A stretch of 64,000 nucleotides of DNA from Mikania micrantha (taxonomy: Eukaryota; Streptophyta; Magnoliopsida; Asterales; Asteraceae). A model generated the notes under the pieces. It did no database searches. It saw nothing but the letters and a program-made list of their open reading frames with translations, and was not told the origin of the DNA. This document shows positions 45,016 to 57,294 of the stretch, piece by piece. Numbering within the stretch: position 1 is the stretch's first letter; each line of letters begins with the position of its first letter. The DNA lies in the NCBI GenBank assembly GCA_009363875.1, contig CM018690.1, positions 15,579,692-15,643,691 of the forward strand, written 5' to 3'. A program made the translations under genes and the position numbers.

Positions 45016-47939
45016 TGTGACACCTCGCAATTTCCAGGTCAGCTTATTGATTATTTAAATGTTTATTTAAATGTTATTTGTACACGTGGCATCATAATTA
45101 GTTAATTTGGTGTGACACGTGGCACGACAGTACGAACACTGACACACAACAAGATAATTCGAGGAATTATCGAGAAACCGCACACACATGTCAAAACACA
45201 CGAACGTTGGTGAAAGTCTAGCACATCTTGTAAAGAAACACTCGAAACCTTACGAAACGCTCAAACATTGAACTTGGAAGTTCAAACGAGGCCAAACGAT
45301 AGTTCATAAAGTGAAAACGTCGACGAACGGATCAAACCCATGAAACTAGGCCTATTGGGCCCTTCAGGGGCCCATCGCGGTACGCGATGGCCCATAAGAG
45401 GCCCTATAGGGGTACGCGACGAGTTTCGGGAAAATTTGAATCCCGAAATCCATCGTGGTACGCTGAGAGGATCTTGGACCCTCTCAGCGGTAGGCGACGC
45501 CGTCCAGTCGACAATATCTTTATAAAACCAAGATCATCATGCCTAGTCTACCCCATATCATCATTTCTCCGGTTTTACACGCCATATCTTGTCCATCTTC
45601 GTCTTCTACACTCTGTTACAACATCTTTCCACCATTCGAGGCCATTTTGAAGCTCCAACTTGAAAGATTGAAGCTTGTGTACCACGAAGAAACTTGAGCA
45701 TCACCATTCTCTCCTTCTTCCTGTTGAACCCAACAATTTCAGGAGGCTTAGGAGCTGTTCATTCATCATTCCAGTGTCCTTTGAAGCTTTAGAAGGTAGC
45801 CTTGCGTCTCTAATGGCTTAATATCACTATTACACACACATGCATGTGTTAAATCACACATGCAAGCACAAGTGCTAAGCATGCACGAATTTTCACTCTT
45901 TTGAATCTGGGTTTATTGATATTTCTATGATTGATGATGATCTATGGTGTTATTATGGTGATTTATGACGATCCAAGGTGTTGTGTGTATGTCTTGTTGC
46001 TTAAAATGATGATTGTGATATTATGTGTGCATGCATGTATGATCCATGGGTATTGGGATGATTTTAAATGTTCAAATGGGTTTGTGGATGATGATAAAAG
46101 GATATAGCATGAATGGATCTTGTTAAAATGATTAAAATATGAGTTTTGATGAAACTTTCTAATCTTAGTAACTTTTTGTTACATCTTGATGATATATGAC
46201 GAAAGATGAGCATGCATGGATATGAAATTGTTATTTGAAGGATATAATGATGATTAGAAGCTTGGGATTGTGATTTGGAACTTGATTATGGACATATATG
46301 ACTAGTTACTATTTTTAGTAACTTTTATAGTTGAAATATTGCTAGGTGATGATTTGGTTAGATTAACATGTTCAAATGATGTTAAATGGTTTAATATGAT
46401 GATTTGTGAGATGAAAATGGATTAGAAGTGTTAGAATAGTCATTTTTATGCAAAGTTACAGAGTTACTATTTATAGTAACTTTGTTTTTTGAAATGTTGG
46501 TTTATGAAGGTCTTATATGCTTTAAAAGTGCTAAATGGCATAATATGTTTTGACATAAGGATTAAATGTTAAGTTAGATGGTTTCCAATAATAATCATGC
46601 TGGAAGCGGAAACTTTCCGATTTAGGAAACTTTTGTGTACCAACATGACGTAAGTGACTTGTGTGATTTCGTATGCTAACGTGCTATGTGATAACATGAA
46701 TACGTAGGACTAACGAGCATGCTAGAACTCTAAAATCAATATGCCTTGTGAAACTTGCCATAAATGGAAACTTACTATATATAGTAAGTTGTCCATAGAC
46801 GCGACCTGCGCGTTTTGCACACGACTAGTACTTACACGAATGTTACACGATTCACAACTGACACACGGTTCACCAACGGGTCATTGACTTGACACGGTCA
46901 ACTTTGGTCAACTTTAGTCAAACACGGTCAATGTGGACCAATACGGTCATTGTGGACCGACACGGACAAACATGTACAACAGAGGGTTGTTGAGCACTAA
47001 CACGAACACGAACACGGTCGCTTACACAAACTCACGTATGGTATACGATATAGGTAGCCGGTGACTGCCTACCTGACGACACAGGAGCTTACTCTTACTT
47101 TCGTTCACTTCAATTAAGGTGAGTTTACGGCCCCTCTTTACTCTTTTCAAACTTTCCAAATAGGGAGAGAATACTAGTTGCATCGAGTCAAACATTATTA
47201 TTGTACAAACATTTTATGTGTATGCTGGTTTATTAGACAAAAATTAAGTATTGAACTTGTAACAAGCCCTCACAAAGTCTTAACGTTAATGTACAAACAA
47301 CGTGGTAGGTTTGAATGGATCTGTCTGGGTGTGACTAACCCCACGTGGCACAATATTGGCTGGAGGTCATAACACGTGAAACTCTGACCTAACTTGCTAT
47401 GTAATACGAGACATAGCGGAGGCAAGGACAAACAAGTCTAGTTCGGTAGTGACGCACTGACACTTGGAGCCTAGGGCTCGGTACTAACATTATGATAAAC
47501 AGCATGACACATGTTTTCTATTACTATGCATATATCAAAACCTGGGAACTCACCAACCATTGTGTTGACACATTTTCTAAACTTATATTCTCAGGTAACT
47601 GGCAGGCTATGGAATTCAGGAATGCACGTAGGGAACCGAGCATAGGACCCGCATGCATTTATTTATGTCTTCCATTCAAACAATATTTATTTTGGATTAT
47701 GTATTGTATTAAACATCGTAGTGTCTGACAATTTACATTTCCGCAGCATTTATCAAACTTATAACATTTCCGCTGCTATGATATTATACTTTCCGCTGCA
47801 AACTATTTTGTTACTTATATGTCAAACATTGTGATTTGAAAACGCATATAGAATTGTTATATATGACCATCAGCTGTAATTCTGGCCACGTCACACCCAC
47901 GTGGACTGACACCACGAGTGGGAATTTGAGGGTGTGACA
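45016..47939 (+). mobile_element. Solo LTR nested inside the reverse solo LTR
   Basis: 2,924 bases, TGTGACACC...GGTGTGACA, flanked by CCTGA (45011-45015) and CCTAA (47940-47944), matching in 4 of 5 bases. It carries a CCATCGCG-GTA-CGCGATGG hairpin at 45372-45390 and several AGTTACTA-type palindromes at 46168-46790. No primer site or coding region follows. Its length and hairpin type indicate a relative of the young element's LTR, but not the same family. Confidence 0.8.
46168..46790. repeat. Series of AGTTACTA/TAGTAACT palindromes
   Basis: GTAAC-TTTTT-GTTAC (46168-46182), AGTTACTA-TTTT-TAGTAACT (46304-46323), AGTTACTAT-TT-ATAGTAACT (46462-46481) and a perfect 22-base palindrome at 46769-46790 (half-site AACTTACTATA). 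CGGAAA-C-TTTCCG lies at 46607-46619. Confidence 0.88.
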
Positions 47940-48679
47940 CCTAATCGTAAGCTATGGTCATTTTAAACGGAACCCTCCAACCGTAGCTTATGGCCTGACC
48001 GTAGGCTACTGCAACCTTAACAGAAGCATTCAGCCGTAGGCTATGCCAGGGCATAGCTTATGCTCCCTGCACATACCAATTATCACTTTTTTTTGCATTT
48101 TACACCCTTGTAACCACCCCGGATCGTATCAACCCTTCTGTTTCTCCCAAATACATCCCATAACACCTTTGAAACATAACTACCAAGTTCCAAAACATAA
48201 TTTGGTTTTATAATTAAGTTAATCACCAAACGATTTGTTAAACGGGTCATTTACACCTAAACCCATTAACAACACAAATTTTCACCCAAAACTAATGGAA
48301 CTTCCTTTTCCCCAAGGATTTCCATTTGTTTCATTAATTCAACATTTTCAACACATGAAATGCATATTCATAAACAATTTAAAACACAACTAAAGTGTTA
48401 GACTCTAGAACCACCAATATTTAAATTATGATTCACACCACTTCCTTGAGACTTCCTTTTTCACCAAGGATTCCCGATGTAAGCAATCACACAACTCGTG
48501 ACTTACTTAAACACCATAGTTTCACCATGGGAAGATCACACCACTTGTGATTCAACCCAACTCCAAATTTACACCACTTGTAGATTGTTTGACCAATCTC
48601 AGTCAAACTTCAAATAAGAAGTTCACACCACTTGTGAATCATTCTTATTTCTCTACACCAATGGAAAACATACAAATTT

Positions 48680-49080
48680 ACAATAACTAAGCAAATGTAA
48701 CACCTATTGCACGTTATTGACAAACAACATATACACAAACACCAATTCGAATTGTTTGACCATTTCGGTCAAACTTCTAATAAGAAGTTCACACCCATTG
48801 TGAATCATTCTTATTTCAGCACACCACTTGTAAACTAACTCCATTACAATAACTAAGCAAATATAACACCTATTGCACGTTATTGACAAACAAAAAATAC
48901 ACAAACACCAATTCGAATTGTTTGACCATTTTGGTCAAATTTCTAATAAGAAGTTCACACCCTTTGTGAATCATTCTTATTTCACCACACCACTTGTAAA
49001 CTAACTCTATTACAATAACTAAGCAAATATAACACCTATTGCATGTTATTGTCACACACCCAATATGCAAACACCAATTC
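48680..49080. repeat. 166-bp tandem repeat in the reverse solo LTR
   Basis: ACAATAACTAAGCAAAT recurs at 48680, 48846 and 49012, i.e. every 166 bases. The copies are near-identical, the last is partial. Each unit holds a TTCACA...TGTGAA hairpin whose loop differs between units. Confidence 0.85.
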
Positions 49081-50285
49081 ACCGGATTTCAACATCTAAT
49101 GTATATTCCACATACATTACATACACATATACACCTATATGCATAAAACCAAATAATCATATAAAGTATAATAAGTGGGTGACTTACCTTGCCCCGACAA
49201 GTTATCCACAACAATCTCCTTTCCGGGTCGTTTGATTCCACTATTGTTTCCTATTATCACAACCAATAGGTTTAACGATATAGTTTACTACAAGTAGTCA
49301 AATTACACCCATTTGACCATTATCACCAATTACACCTAGGTTATAGTCAAATGACCCCTAATCACAAAATTTTCATCTTTTGTGATCATAGCAACCAATT
49401 AACCTCCCCCTCCATTTGAATCCATTCTTAGGTAAAGATTCAAGTTGTTGACCTTTCATCAAACAACTTGTGTGCAGGAATTTCACCTACACATTTCAAA
49501 TTCTTTAAAAACCCCAACAATCCCCCATTTATGTTTATAGTCAGCCAAGTTCAATAATCACACCATTCACCAACGTTATACGACTTCAAATGTTAGAAAT
49601 CATCATATTATCATCTAAGCCACTATCAAACACCTATTTTAAACCTCCTAGTTCATCTTCTTCATGAACCATAAAAACACCAATTTCATCCAACTTTGCC
49701 AAACTCCATAAAATGCCAAAAGGTTGTTCTTAGATGATCTACATGATGATTTACAACATATAACACCATCTAAACCTCCAATTTCGGATTTGACCCATCA
49801 AACCCACTCCCCATGGAAGACCCACGTAAATCTCAACAAAAACCCAAAAATTACATACCTAGGTGTAGTTTGAAACAAGGAGAACTCAAGTTTATACTTG
49901 CATTCAAGATCAAGGCACAAATCAAGCACCAGTTTCTGAAATTTTGAGCTTTCTCCTTTGCTCCTTTCTCCCTGCTCGTCGACACCCACAAGGAAAGGGT
50001 CTTATGACCAATTTTGACCACCCTTTTCCTGTAAAACCCCCTTTTAATTAAACTTTTAGCTAATTACAATTTTAGCCCTCCAACTACTAGTTAAATCTAA
50101 CTAGTTATTACTGAATAAGTTAAGTTAGTTACACCATAATTTCTAAAGGATGAAATATAATAAAAACACCCATCAAATAATATTAAAAATAATTAAATCT
50201 TATAAAACACCCAAAAATTAAAATAAACATAATTATACACCAATTATGTTCGTTTTATAATATTTCCCAAAAATGGGTCGTTACA

Positions 50286-51672
50286 AATTATGACATGGTT
50301 TTGGGAGTACAATGGCTATTGACTTTGGGAGCTATAGTTGGGGATTTTAGGAACATGATTATGCAGTTCCAAATGGGCATCATTCAATGTACCCTTAAGG
50401 GCATTGATAACAACAGAGTTTCGATATGTTCTGCTAATTCTATGAATTCATTGTTGAACCAAGATAATTGAGTTGTAGAAGCTCATCTTCTGAGTTTACA
50501 GCTGCAGCCTACAATTCAAGAATTTCAGCATGTGGCTAAAGTAGAAGGCAGTTATAGTGATGACCAGTTACAAGCCTTGTTAAAAGAATTTGAAGATGTA
50601 TTTCGGATTCCCTCATCTTTGCCTCCAAACAGAGAATGTGATCAGAGAATTCAGCTCAAGGATAGTATTGTGGTTGTTAATCTTAAATCATATAGATATC
50701 AAGCTGCTCAAAAAGATGTGATTGAGAAGTTGACTAAAGAATTAATAGATACAAGAGTAGTTAGGGGCAGTTCAAGCCTTTTGCATCTCCTGTGGTTTTA
50801 GTCAAGAAAAAGGATGGAACATGGAGATTCTGTATAGATTATAGGAAACTGAATGAGATTAATATCAAGAATAGCTACCTTATTCCATTAGTAGAAGAAC
50901 TATTTGAAGAATTGGGTCAAGCTATGTTTTTCTCTAAATTGGATTTGAGGGCGGGATATCATCAAATCAGAATGTTTGAAGAGGATATTTTAGAAGAATG
51001 CTTTCAGAACTCATGAGGGCCTTTTTGAATTTGTTGTTATGCCATTTGGCTTGACAAATGCTCCAGCCACTTTCCAAGCCTTGATGAACACAACTTTTAA
51101 GGTGTTATTAAGGAAGTCAGTGCTAGTTTTCTTTGATGACATTCTGGTGTACAGTAAGTCATGGGAATTGCATTTAGCACATTTGAAACAGGTATAACTT
51201 CTATTAAGACAACATAAGCTATTTGCTAAAAATTCAAAATGATCATTTGGGGGAATTTCAGTTGAATACTTGGGGCATATTATATCTAGAGAAGGAGTTG
51301 CTACAGACCCACTGAAAATTTCAGCAATCAAGGATTGGCCAATTCCTCAAAATGTAAAGCAATTAAGAGATTTTTGGGTTTAACGAGATACTATAGACGA
51401 TTCATTCAATCATATGGGATGTTGGCAAAGCCTTTAACCAACTTGTTACGAAAAGATGCATTTAAGTGGACTAAGGAAGCAACTTTGGCTTTTTAGAAGC
51501 TCAAGACTGTTATGGCTAATCCTCGGGTATTGGTTTTACCAAATTTTTCAAAAAAATTTGTTTTGGAAACAGATGCTTCTGGGAAAGGGATGGGGGTGGT
51601 GTTAATGCAAGGAGGTCATCCCATTGCGTTTATTAGTAAAGCATTATCTCCAAAAGAACAAGCACTTTCAGT
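50286..51672 (+). pseudogene. Protease end, reverse transcriptase and RNase H remnant of the Reina-type element
   Basis: The frame continues from the interrupted protease with Y-D-M-V-L-G-V-Q-W-L. A stop near 50469 and later stops break it. RT motifs are K-K-D-G-T-W-R-F-C-I-D-Y-R-K-L-N (50807-50854), S-K-L-D-L-R-A-G-Y-H-Q-I-R-M (50935-50975), the catalytic F-F-D-D-I-L-V-Y-S (about 51127-51156) and L-G-H-I-I-S. The RNase H begins F-V-L-E-T-D-A-S (51557-51580) and is cut after P-K-E-Q-A-L-S at about 51672. It is nonfunctional through at least three stops or frameshifts. Confidence 0.87.
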
Positions 51673-52324
51673 CGGGCCGGCGGGAACGGATCGGGTTTTC
51701 CTGTCGGGCGGAAGGTTCTCGGGGCGCGATATCTTGAATGATAATCAATGATCAGATTGTTTTCATGGCACATGATAAATAATGAGAATGCTAACATGAC
51801 AGATAATATAGAATTACAAAGTTAATTACACAGTATGTGTTCATAATTAACTAAGTAAATCTATTCCAAAAGAATCGTGTAGTTCCTATCTTCTAACTGT
51901 ACAAGATATGCAAAATAGATTCACAATGCCGTCAAAATGTATGCATCCCAAAAGTAAACTAGGTCTTCTACAAGTCCCATAGCTTAATCACTGATGCTTG
52001 ATAACTAGACCTATTCGTCACCTGAGAAAAACATGCATTTAAACAAAGTCAACACTAGGTTGGTGAGTTCATGAGTTTAGTAATTGAAAACTTTTAAATG
52101 ATCACAAGCACTGTCACAATGTTTCACATGATCCTTGTAATAATTGATTCACTTGTTTCACCCAATGTCCTCTCCATAGTTATATGTACAAATGGTGTGA
52201 CACCTGATAAAGCATGCTTATATATAGGGCATACGAAAGGGTCAAGCCCAGACGCCATCCCACCACATGCTCAACCAAGTTTCACACTACTTGCAATACA
52301 ACTATGAATACCCATTTATTCCTC

Positions 52325-52690
52325 ACATGATTTCACCTAATCTCATCGCGTAGTCTCATATAGTCTCATTACATAGTTTCATGTAGTCCCATCACATAGT
52401 CTCATATAGTCCCATCAAATAGTCTCATATAGTCTCATTCCCTAGTCTAATATAATCTCATATAGTTTCATATAGTCACATATAGTCTCATTCTCTAGTC
52501 TCATCTAGTCTCATAAAGTCTCATCACATAGTCTCATTCCCTAGTCTCATATAGTCTCATAAATTCTCATCACATAGTCTCATATAGCCTCATATAGTCT
52601 CATAAAGTCTCATCACATAGTATCAAATAGTCTCATATAGTCTCATAAGGTCTCATCACATAGGCACATATAGACTCATATTGCATAAAT
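52325..52690. repeat. AGTCTCAT-rich short tandem array
   Basis: Dozens of copies of TAGTCTCATA and CATCACATAGTCTCAT, with irregular spacing of 10-20 bases and point changes, form an imperfect low-complexity satellite. Confidence 0.85.
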
Positions 52691-53984
52691 TCATATAGAT
52701 ATCACCTTCTAATCACTTAGTCACAATCTCATGGTCTCACACAACTCGGATCTAACCTAACTCTAAGACTGTAACCTTTGAGTCTCATAGGTATTACCGG
52801 TATAGTTTCATAGATTTCACTATAGTCTCATATGTATGGGAGATGCCATCCCAAAAGTGTGTGCTTGCGATATCATCCTCGATATCACAAGTAATTGTCT
52901 CAACTGTTATTTTGGTGTTGAGTGTTCTTACTAACTTGAAGAGAGTGTTATAAGCACATGTCGTATAGACGATGTTAGTAATGTGTGAATGATCTCGTTA
53001 TCATGAAGCTATCTTATCATGATGATCATTCTTGTCATTAGTAATTGTTATTGGCATGTTATCCCATGGTTTTCCCCGTTGTTCTATCGTGTAAGAATAA
53101 TAAGCAGTTGCAAGATATATTCTTAACAACTTATATTATTCTAGTGCATACATGTTTCAGGAAGCTATAATGCCATGTATCTTCCTAATTGTCTCAAGTA
53201 TGATAATATCAGACAAGCAAGCATGTAATGATCAATGATAATAAAGATAAACTATTATTATCTAAATCATAATATAAGCAATATGTTAAAAGAACTTTTA
53301 ATCAAATAAAAGTTTAGCATGTTTCTCAGCCCCGAGCTTTGAAATCAGTAAAGATTAGAAAAGGGGCATATGAACTCACCTTGTTGTTGTAGGGTTGACT
53401 TAGCTTAAAAGAATGAAGACACGAGCTCTTTGTTGTTCTTGTAGTAATTCTCACGTTCATGTATTGATTTCATGTTGTATTCATCTTAGAAGTTTTGATT
53501 ATAATTTAGTCATGTGCGTGTAAATGTGTTAACCCTAGAGTTGGTCAACACTTGTCCGACTTGATCACTATTCGGCCCATTTCAATTGAGGTGAGATTTA
53601 TTAACACATAATACCTTGTAGTTGAATTTGATGTACGATTATAAATTATGACTAAAGGTTTGATTTCTAATACCCATTCTTGCTTTTACATTGATCTTGA
53701 AATGATTGAATGATTTAATTGTCATTAATTGTTTTAACCCACCAATTCATCACCTTTGTAATAAAGTCCCTTTATAAGTTGTGAGTTGGTTGGTCCGAAT
53801 GGGCTTAGTCCAATTAATATATATATGATGATCGGGACAAGTGTCTGAGCTCACTAATTGTGCCAATTATATTTAAGTGGTCCGGTTAAACCCATAAAGG
53901 AAACCATGGTGGGCCGAATTGGGCCTCATGGTCCATTGATTCATATGGATTCATTGTAGGGTGATGTTGGGCTTAAAGTGATCC

Positions 53985-54590
53985 TATGGGCCGATTACTT
54001 TCTGTTGGGCCTAAGGCGACAAGCTGTTGGGCTGACTATATTCTATTTGGGCCGAGAATACCCATGTTGGGCCGTAAAAGAATGATGCTATTGGGCCTGA
54101 ACAAGATAAAGCTGGGGCCTGAACAAGATAAAGCTGGGCCCTGAATTTGGGCCGGTTGGGCCATTGTGTTGGGCTGTGAATCTCACAAGTTGTTGGGCTA
54201 CTCTATTGGGCCAGAGTGATTTACTCAAATGAAGTGAATTGGATCAGTTTGTTAACGCTCAATCAGGAAAAAGAGTGGCCAAGTCGCCGGCTGGTTATCA
54301 TACTTCAGACCCAGCGAACCCTTTCGTTTGGGTATAGGTTCGTTCATGGAGCCATGCCATGTTCGTTTAGGGTTCTAAGGTTCGTGAAGGAAGCAAGGTT
54401 CGGCTGGCCATGTGGGAGGGTTCGCTGAGATGTAGGGTTCGCTGAGCACCAACAGGAGGGTTCGTCACTCATGGAAGGTTCGTCGGAGACTGATGGTTCG
54501 TGAGCATGTAAAAGGTTTGTGGACAAGACAATGGTTCGCTAGGGTGAGAAGGTTTCATGGAGTCGAAGGTTCGGCTGAAGCTTCAACAGA
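53985..54590. repeat. GTTGGGCC and GGTTCG imperfect repeats
   Basis: GTTGGGCC(T/G) recurs about ten times between 53965 and 54200, including a duplicated CCTGAACAAGATAAAGCTGG. From 54330 to 54590 GGTTCG(T/C) recurs about every 20-28 bases. Open frames across the region are translations of repeats. Confidence 0.75.
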
Positions 54591-55768
54591 ACCCTTGCAG
54601 GTCCGTCTAGTCATCTTTGCGAACCCACAACTTGTCTCCATCACCCCATGGTCTGTGGCTTGTTTTCAGAGCTCATCCGACCTTCCCCTAACTGGTCCGA
54701 ACCTGTGTAGTGTTGGAATGAAAGCCCAAGTTGCGTAGTCCCTATGTTAACACCGGTTGGTGACTAAACCGAACATAGGGTAGAAAACCCTAATTTTTGT
54801 GAACTTTCTTGAGTCATACCTCGATTTCCAGTGGTCAAAGCTTTAGATCCGTTGTACTTTCATGTAGAGTGCATCAAGAGCTTCGTGTGGGTTCAAGAAT
54901 CACCCAAATCCGTTGAGAAATGAGGAAGTTATGGAGGATTGAAGGTGGTTTATGGTGGAGGAGAGTGGTGGCCGGAAATTAGAGAGAGAAAGGGTTGTGG
55001 AGGTGAAAAATGAGAGAAAAGCTCTCATTTAGGGTTTTTATACTCCGTGTGGTGTTCGGGTCCGTTTCGGTTGCTCGATTCGTAATTTCGTCGCGTATCC
55101 GGAAAATTACGCGTAATTTAATTGTAACAAATAAAAGGATATTGTTTAAATTATTTTGATGAGTTTCAAAATTGTAAAATGTTAATTATTTTATTTTATT
55201 AAATTTATTATCGTTCGTGCCGTGCTTTCGTTTCTGTTTCGTCAGAAAACGTCACTTACGCGCGTCTTCGTACAGAGCGCTGACTGTACGAACACGATCG
55301 TACGTTTCACTTTCTGATTTGGTTTTCTACTTATCAGTTATCGTTCAGAACGTTAAACTCACAGATATGTTTGTGTGAATCGTCACCCACGCAAACACGC
55401 TGTCAGTTTATTATTCTAAAACGACACTGCAATATAATTTGAATTGTGTTTCCTCACTGTCGGACTCAACTACACATCCTGTTATAACATTGTTTTCACA
55501 TTGAATTGTCGGTCATCTGATTCCTGTCGTCTATGGATATCAGATCGCAACCGATTTGTTATTGTTATTCATTTGAACACTGTTGTTTTCCTTGTGTTGT
55601 TGTATTTACTGTATTTAAGTTTTCACTTAAACACATACAAACGTGGTTTGTTTTCTGAGTTCTGTTATCACACGACTGTTTACGCACTGTATTTACACAC
55701 AGTACATGGTGAAAGTATACACACCGTACGGACTTGCCGGACGGTTTGGTACTAGTTGTCACAATTCG

Positions 55769-56971
55769 GGGGTCCATGTTACTATTCAAAGAATCGGATA
55801 ACTGTTTACTTGGAAGGGTATGCACAAACATGTTTGGAATTTTATCAGGAGTTGTACTATTTGTCAAAAGGAAAAGTATGAAACGGTGGCTTCACCAAGG
55901 TTGTTACAGCCTTTGTCGGTGCCTACTCACATTTTCTCAGACATTTCAATGGATTTTATTGGAGGATTACCCAAAGCTTATGGTAAAGATTCAATTTTTG
56001 TGGTTATAGATCGTTTGACTAAATACAATCATTTTATGGCCCTGTTGCATCCTTATTCAGCAGCTCAAGTTGCTCAACTTTTTCTTGATCAAGTTTTTAA
56101 GCTACATGGGTGGCCAGATACTATAGTATCTGATAGGGATCCCATTTTTATAAGCCAATTCTGGAAAGAATTTATGTCATTGCAAGGTATATAGTTGGCT
56201 TTATCTACAGCCTATCATCCTCAATCCGATGGGCAAACTGAGGTGGTAAATCGTTGTTTAGAAACTTATTTGAGGTGTATGGTGATGGATAAACCGAAGG
56301 AATGGGTTAAATGGTTGCCTTTAGCTGAATTTTGGTACAGTTGTAACTATCATACGGCTATGGGTATTACTCCTTTCCAAGCTTTGTATGGTTATCCACC
56401 ACCCATCTTTGTTCCATATGTGCCAAAAGATATGCAAGTTGCTGCTGTGAATGATTTGTTATCAGATAGAGAAGAAACTATTCGTTTATTAAGATTTGCT
56501 CTTAATAGGGCGCAAAATAGAATGAAGCAGATTGCAGACAAGGAAAGAAGTGACAGGGAATTTAAGGTTGGTGATTTTGTTTATGTAAAGTTACATCCTT
56601 ATGGGCAATCTAGTCTAAGAGCTTCACATTTCAATAAATTGGGTCCAAAATATTTTGGTCCTTTCATGGTAATTGAGAAAATTGGCAGTGTTGCTTATAA
56701 ATTGGATTTACCAAGTGAAGCTCAAATACATCCAATATTCCATGTTTCATTATTAAAGTTGGCAAGGGGTGGTTTGACTCAATCTATTCCTTTACCTACT
56801 GCACCGAGGTTTTTGTTTAAGCCATTGCAAGTGCTCAAAAGAAGACTGGTTAGAAGAGGAAATCGAGCTTCAACTGAAGGGTTAATTCAATGGGATAATC
56901 TACCGATTACAGAAGCTACATGGAATAATTTAGAAGACTTGCAAATTCAATTTCCTACTTTTTTGTTTTGA
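55769..56971 (+). pseudogene. Integrase and chromodomain of the Reina-type element
   Basis: The frame starts at G-V-H-V-T in the zinc-binding N-terminus (the histidines upstream are lost), has a TAA at about 55799, then C-T-I-C-Q, the catalytic core with M-D-F-I-G-G-L-P, V-S-D-R-D-P-I-F and D-G-Q-T-E (the D, D, E residues are all present), interrupted by a TAG at 56193. The C-terminal part has G-D-F-V-Y-V-K-L, G-P-F and I-H-P-I-F-H-V-S-L-L-K. It ends with a chromodomain-like V-L-K-R-R-L and W-x-x-L-P-I-x-E-A-T-W. Apart from the two stops it is well preserved. The chromodomain marks it as a chromovirus. Confidence 0.88.
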
Positions 56972-56999
56972 GGACAAAACAATGTTATGGGGAGGGTAT

Positions 57000-57173
57000 T
57001 GATATGTGTTAATAAGTCAAGGGACTTATTTTGTAATAACAGAAAAGTTGAGGGTTTATGTTGTACTTTGTTAGTTACAATTAGTTAGTTGTTAAATAGT
57101 AATTGAATGGAAAATAACGATTAGTTTTGAGTGACCAATCTTTCTTGTGTACTTTCTCTTTCAATTCTTAACA
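57000..57173 (+). repeat. 3' LTR of the Reina-type element
   Basis: 174 bases, one single-base indel (CTCTTTC versus CTCTTC) and about eight substitutions relative to the 5' LTR. Confidence 0.92.
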
Positions 57174-57294
57174 GTTATGGCCCATCCAATTCCAACATAT
57201 ATATAAGTCCAATTGAATTTTTTACGAGGCGCTATAAAATTTTAGGGCCTTAGACATACGCCTAGAATGCTAACAGGTTTCTTAAATAGATTTT

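Larger units (their letters stand above)
44600..50285 (-). mobile_element. Reverse-oriented solo LTR, itself split by another solo LTR
   Basis: The insertion has TG...CA ends (TGTAAGCC at 44600, TCGTTACA ending 50285) and a perfect duplication AATTA (44595-44599 and 50286-50290) in the host protease. On the minus strand it begins TGTAACGACCC, like the young element's LTR. Removing the internal insertion (45016-47944) leaves about 2.76 kb with no primer site, coding region or second LTR, so it is a solo LTR formed by recombination. It contains CACACC-ACTT-GTGAA-type hairpins and a 166-base tandem repeat. Minus-strand open frames over the repeats and near 49798-49989 match no known protein. Confidence 0.85.
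51673..55763. mobile_element. Second insertion in the Reina-type element, possibly a reverse-oriented LTR
   Basis: About 4.1 kb that does not belong to the host element. It separates RNase H from integrase and about 500 bases of host sequence are missing at the junction. Read on the minus strand the right edge starts TGTGACAACTAGTACC, like an LTR start, and CCGCCCGACA (complement of 51702-51711) could be an LTR end. No matching 5-base duplication is seen (ATTCG on the right against TTTCC on the left). It has no recognisable coding region. It contains the AGTCTCAT array (52325-52690), GTTGGGCC repeats (about 53985-54200) and GGTTCG repeats (54330-54590). Confidence 0.5.
43306..57173 (+). mobile_element. 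Reina-type chromovirus broken by nested insertions
   Basis: The outer element has the perfect 5-base duplication GTTAT (43301-43305 and 57174-57178) and short LTRs of 173 and 174 bases. It has a tRNA-Met primer site, gag, protease, reverse transcriptase/RNase H and integrase-chromodomain in that order, and a purine tract TGGGGAGGG (56988-56996). The order and the short LTRs fit the Reina group of Ty3/gypsy chromoviruses. The LTRs differ at about eight positions plus one indel (roughly 5%), so it is much older than the 20.9-30.2 kb element. Two insertions add about 9.8 kb: 44600-50285, and about 51673-55763, where part of the RNase H-integrase linker is also missing. Confidence 0.9.

Noticed and set aside
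44600..50285. A 5.7 kb intact retroelement between the two halves of the protease
   Set aside because: There is no coding region, primer site or LTR pair. After removing the nested solo LTR, only a single LTR-sized piece with matching TSDs remains.
55444..55755. 103-residue plus-strand open frame rich in Leu/Val
   Set aside because: It lies in the unclassified insertion, has no domain, and overlaps an equally long antisense frame. Typical of AT-rich non-coding DNA.
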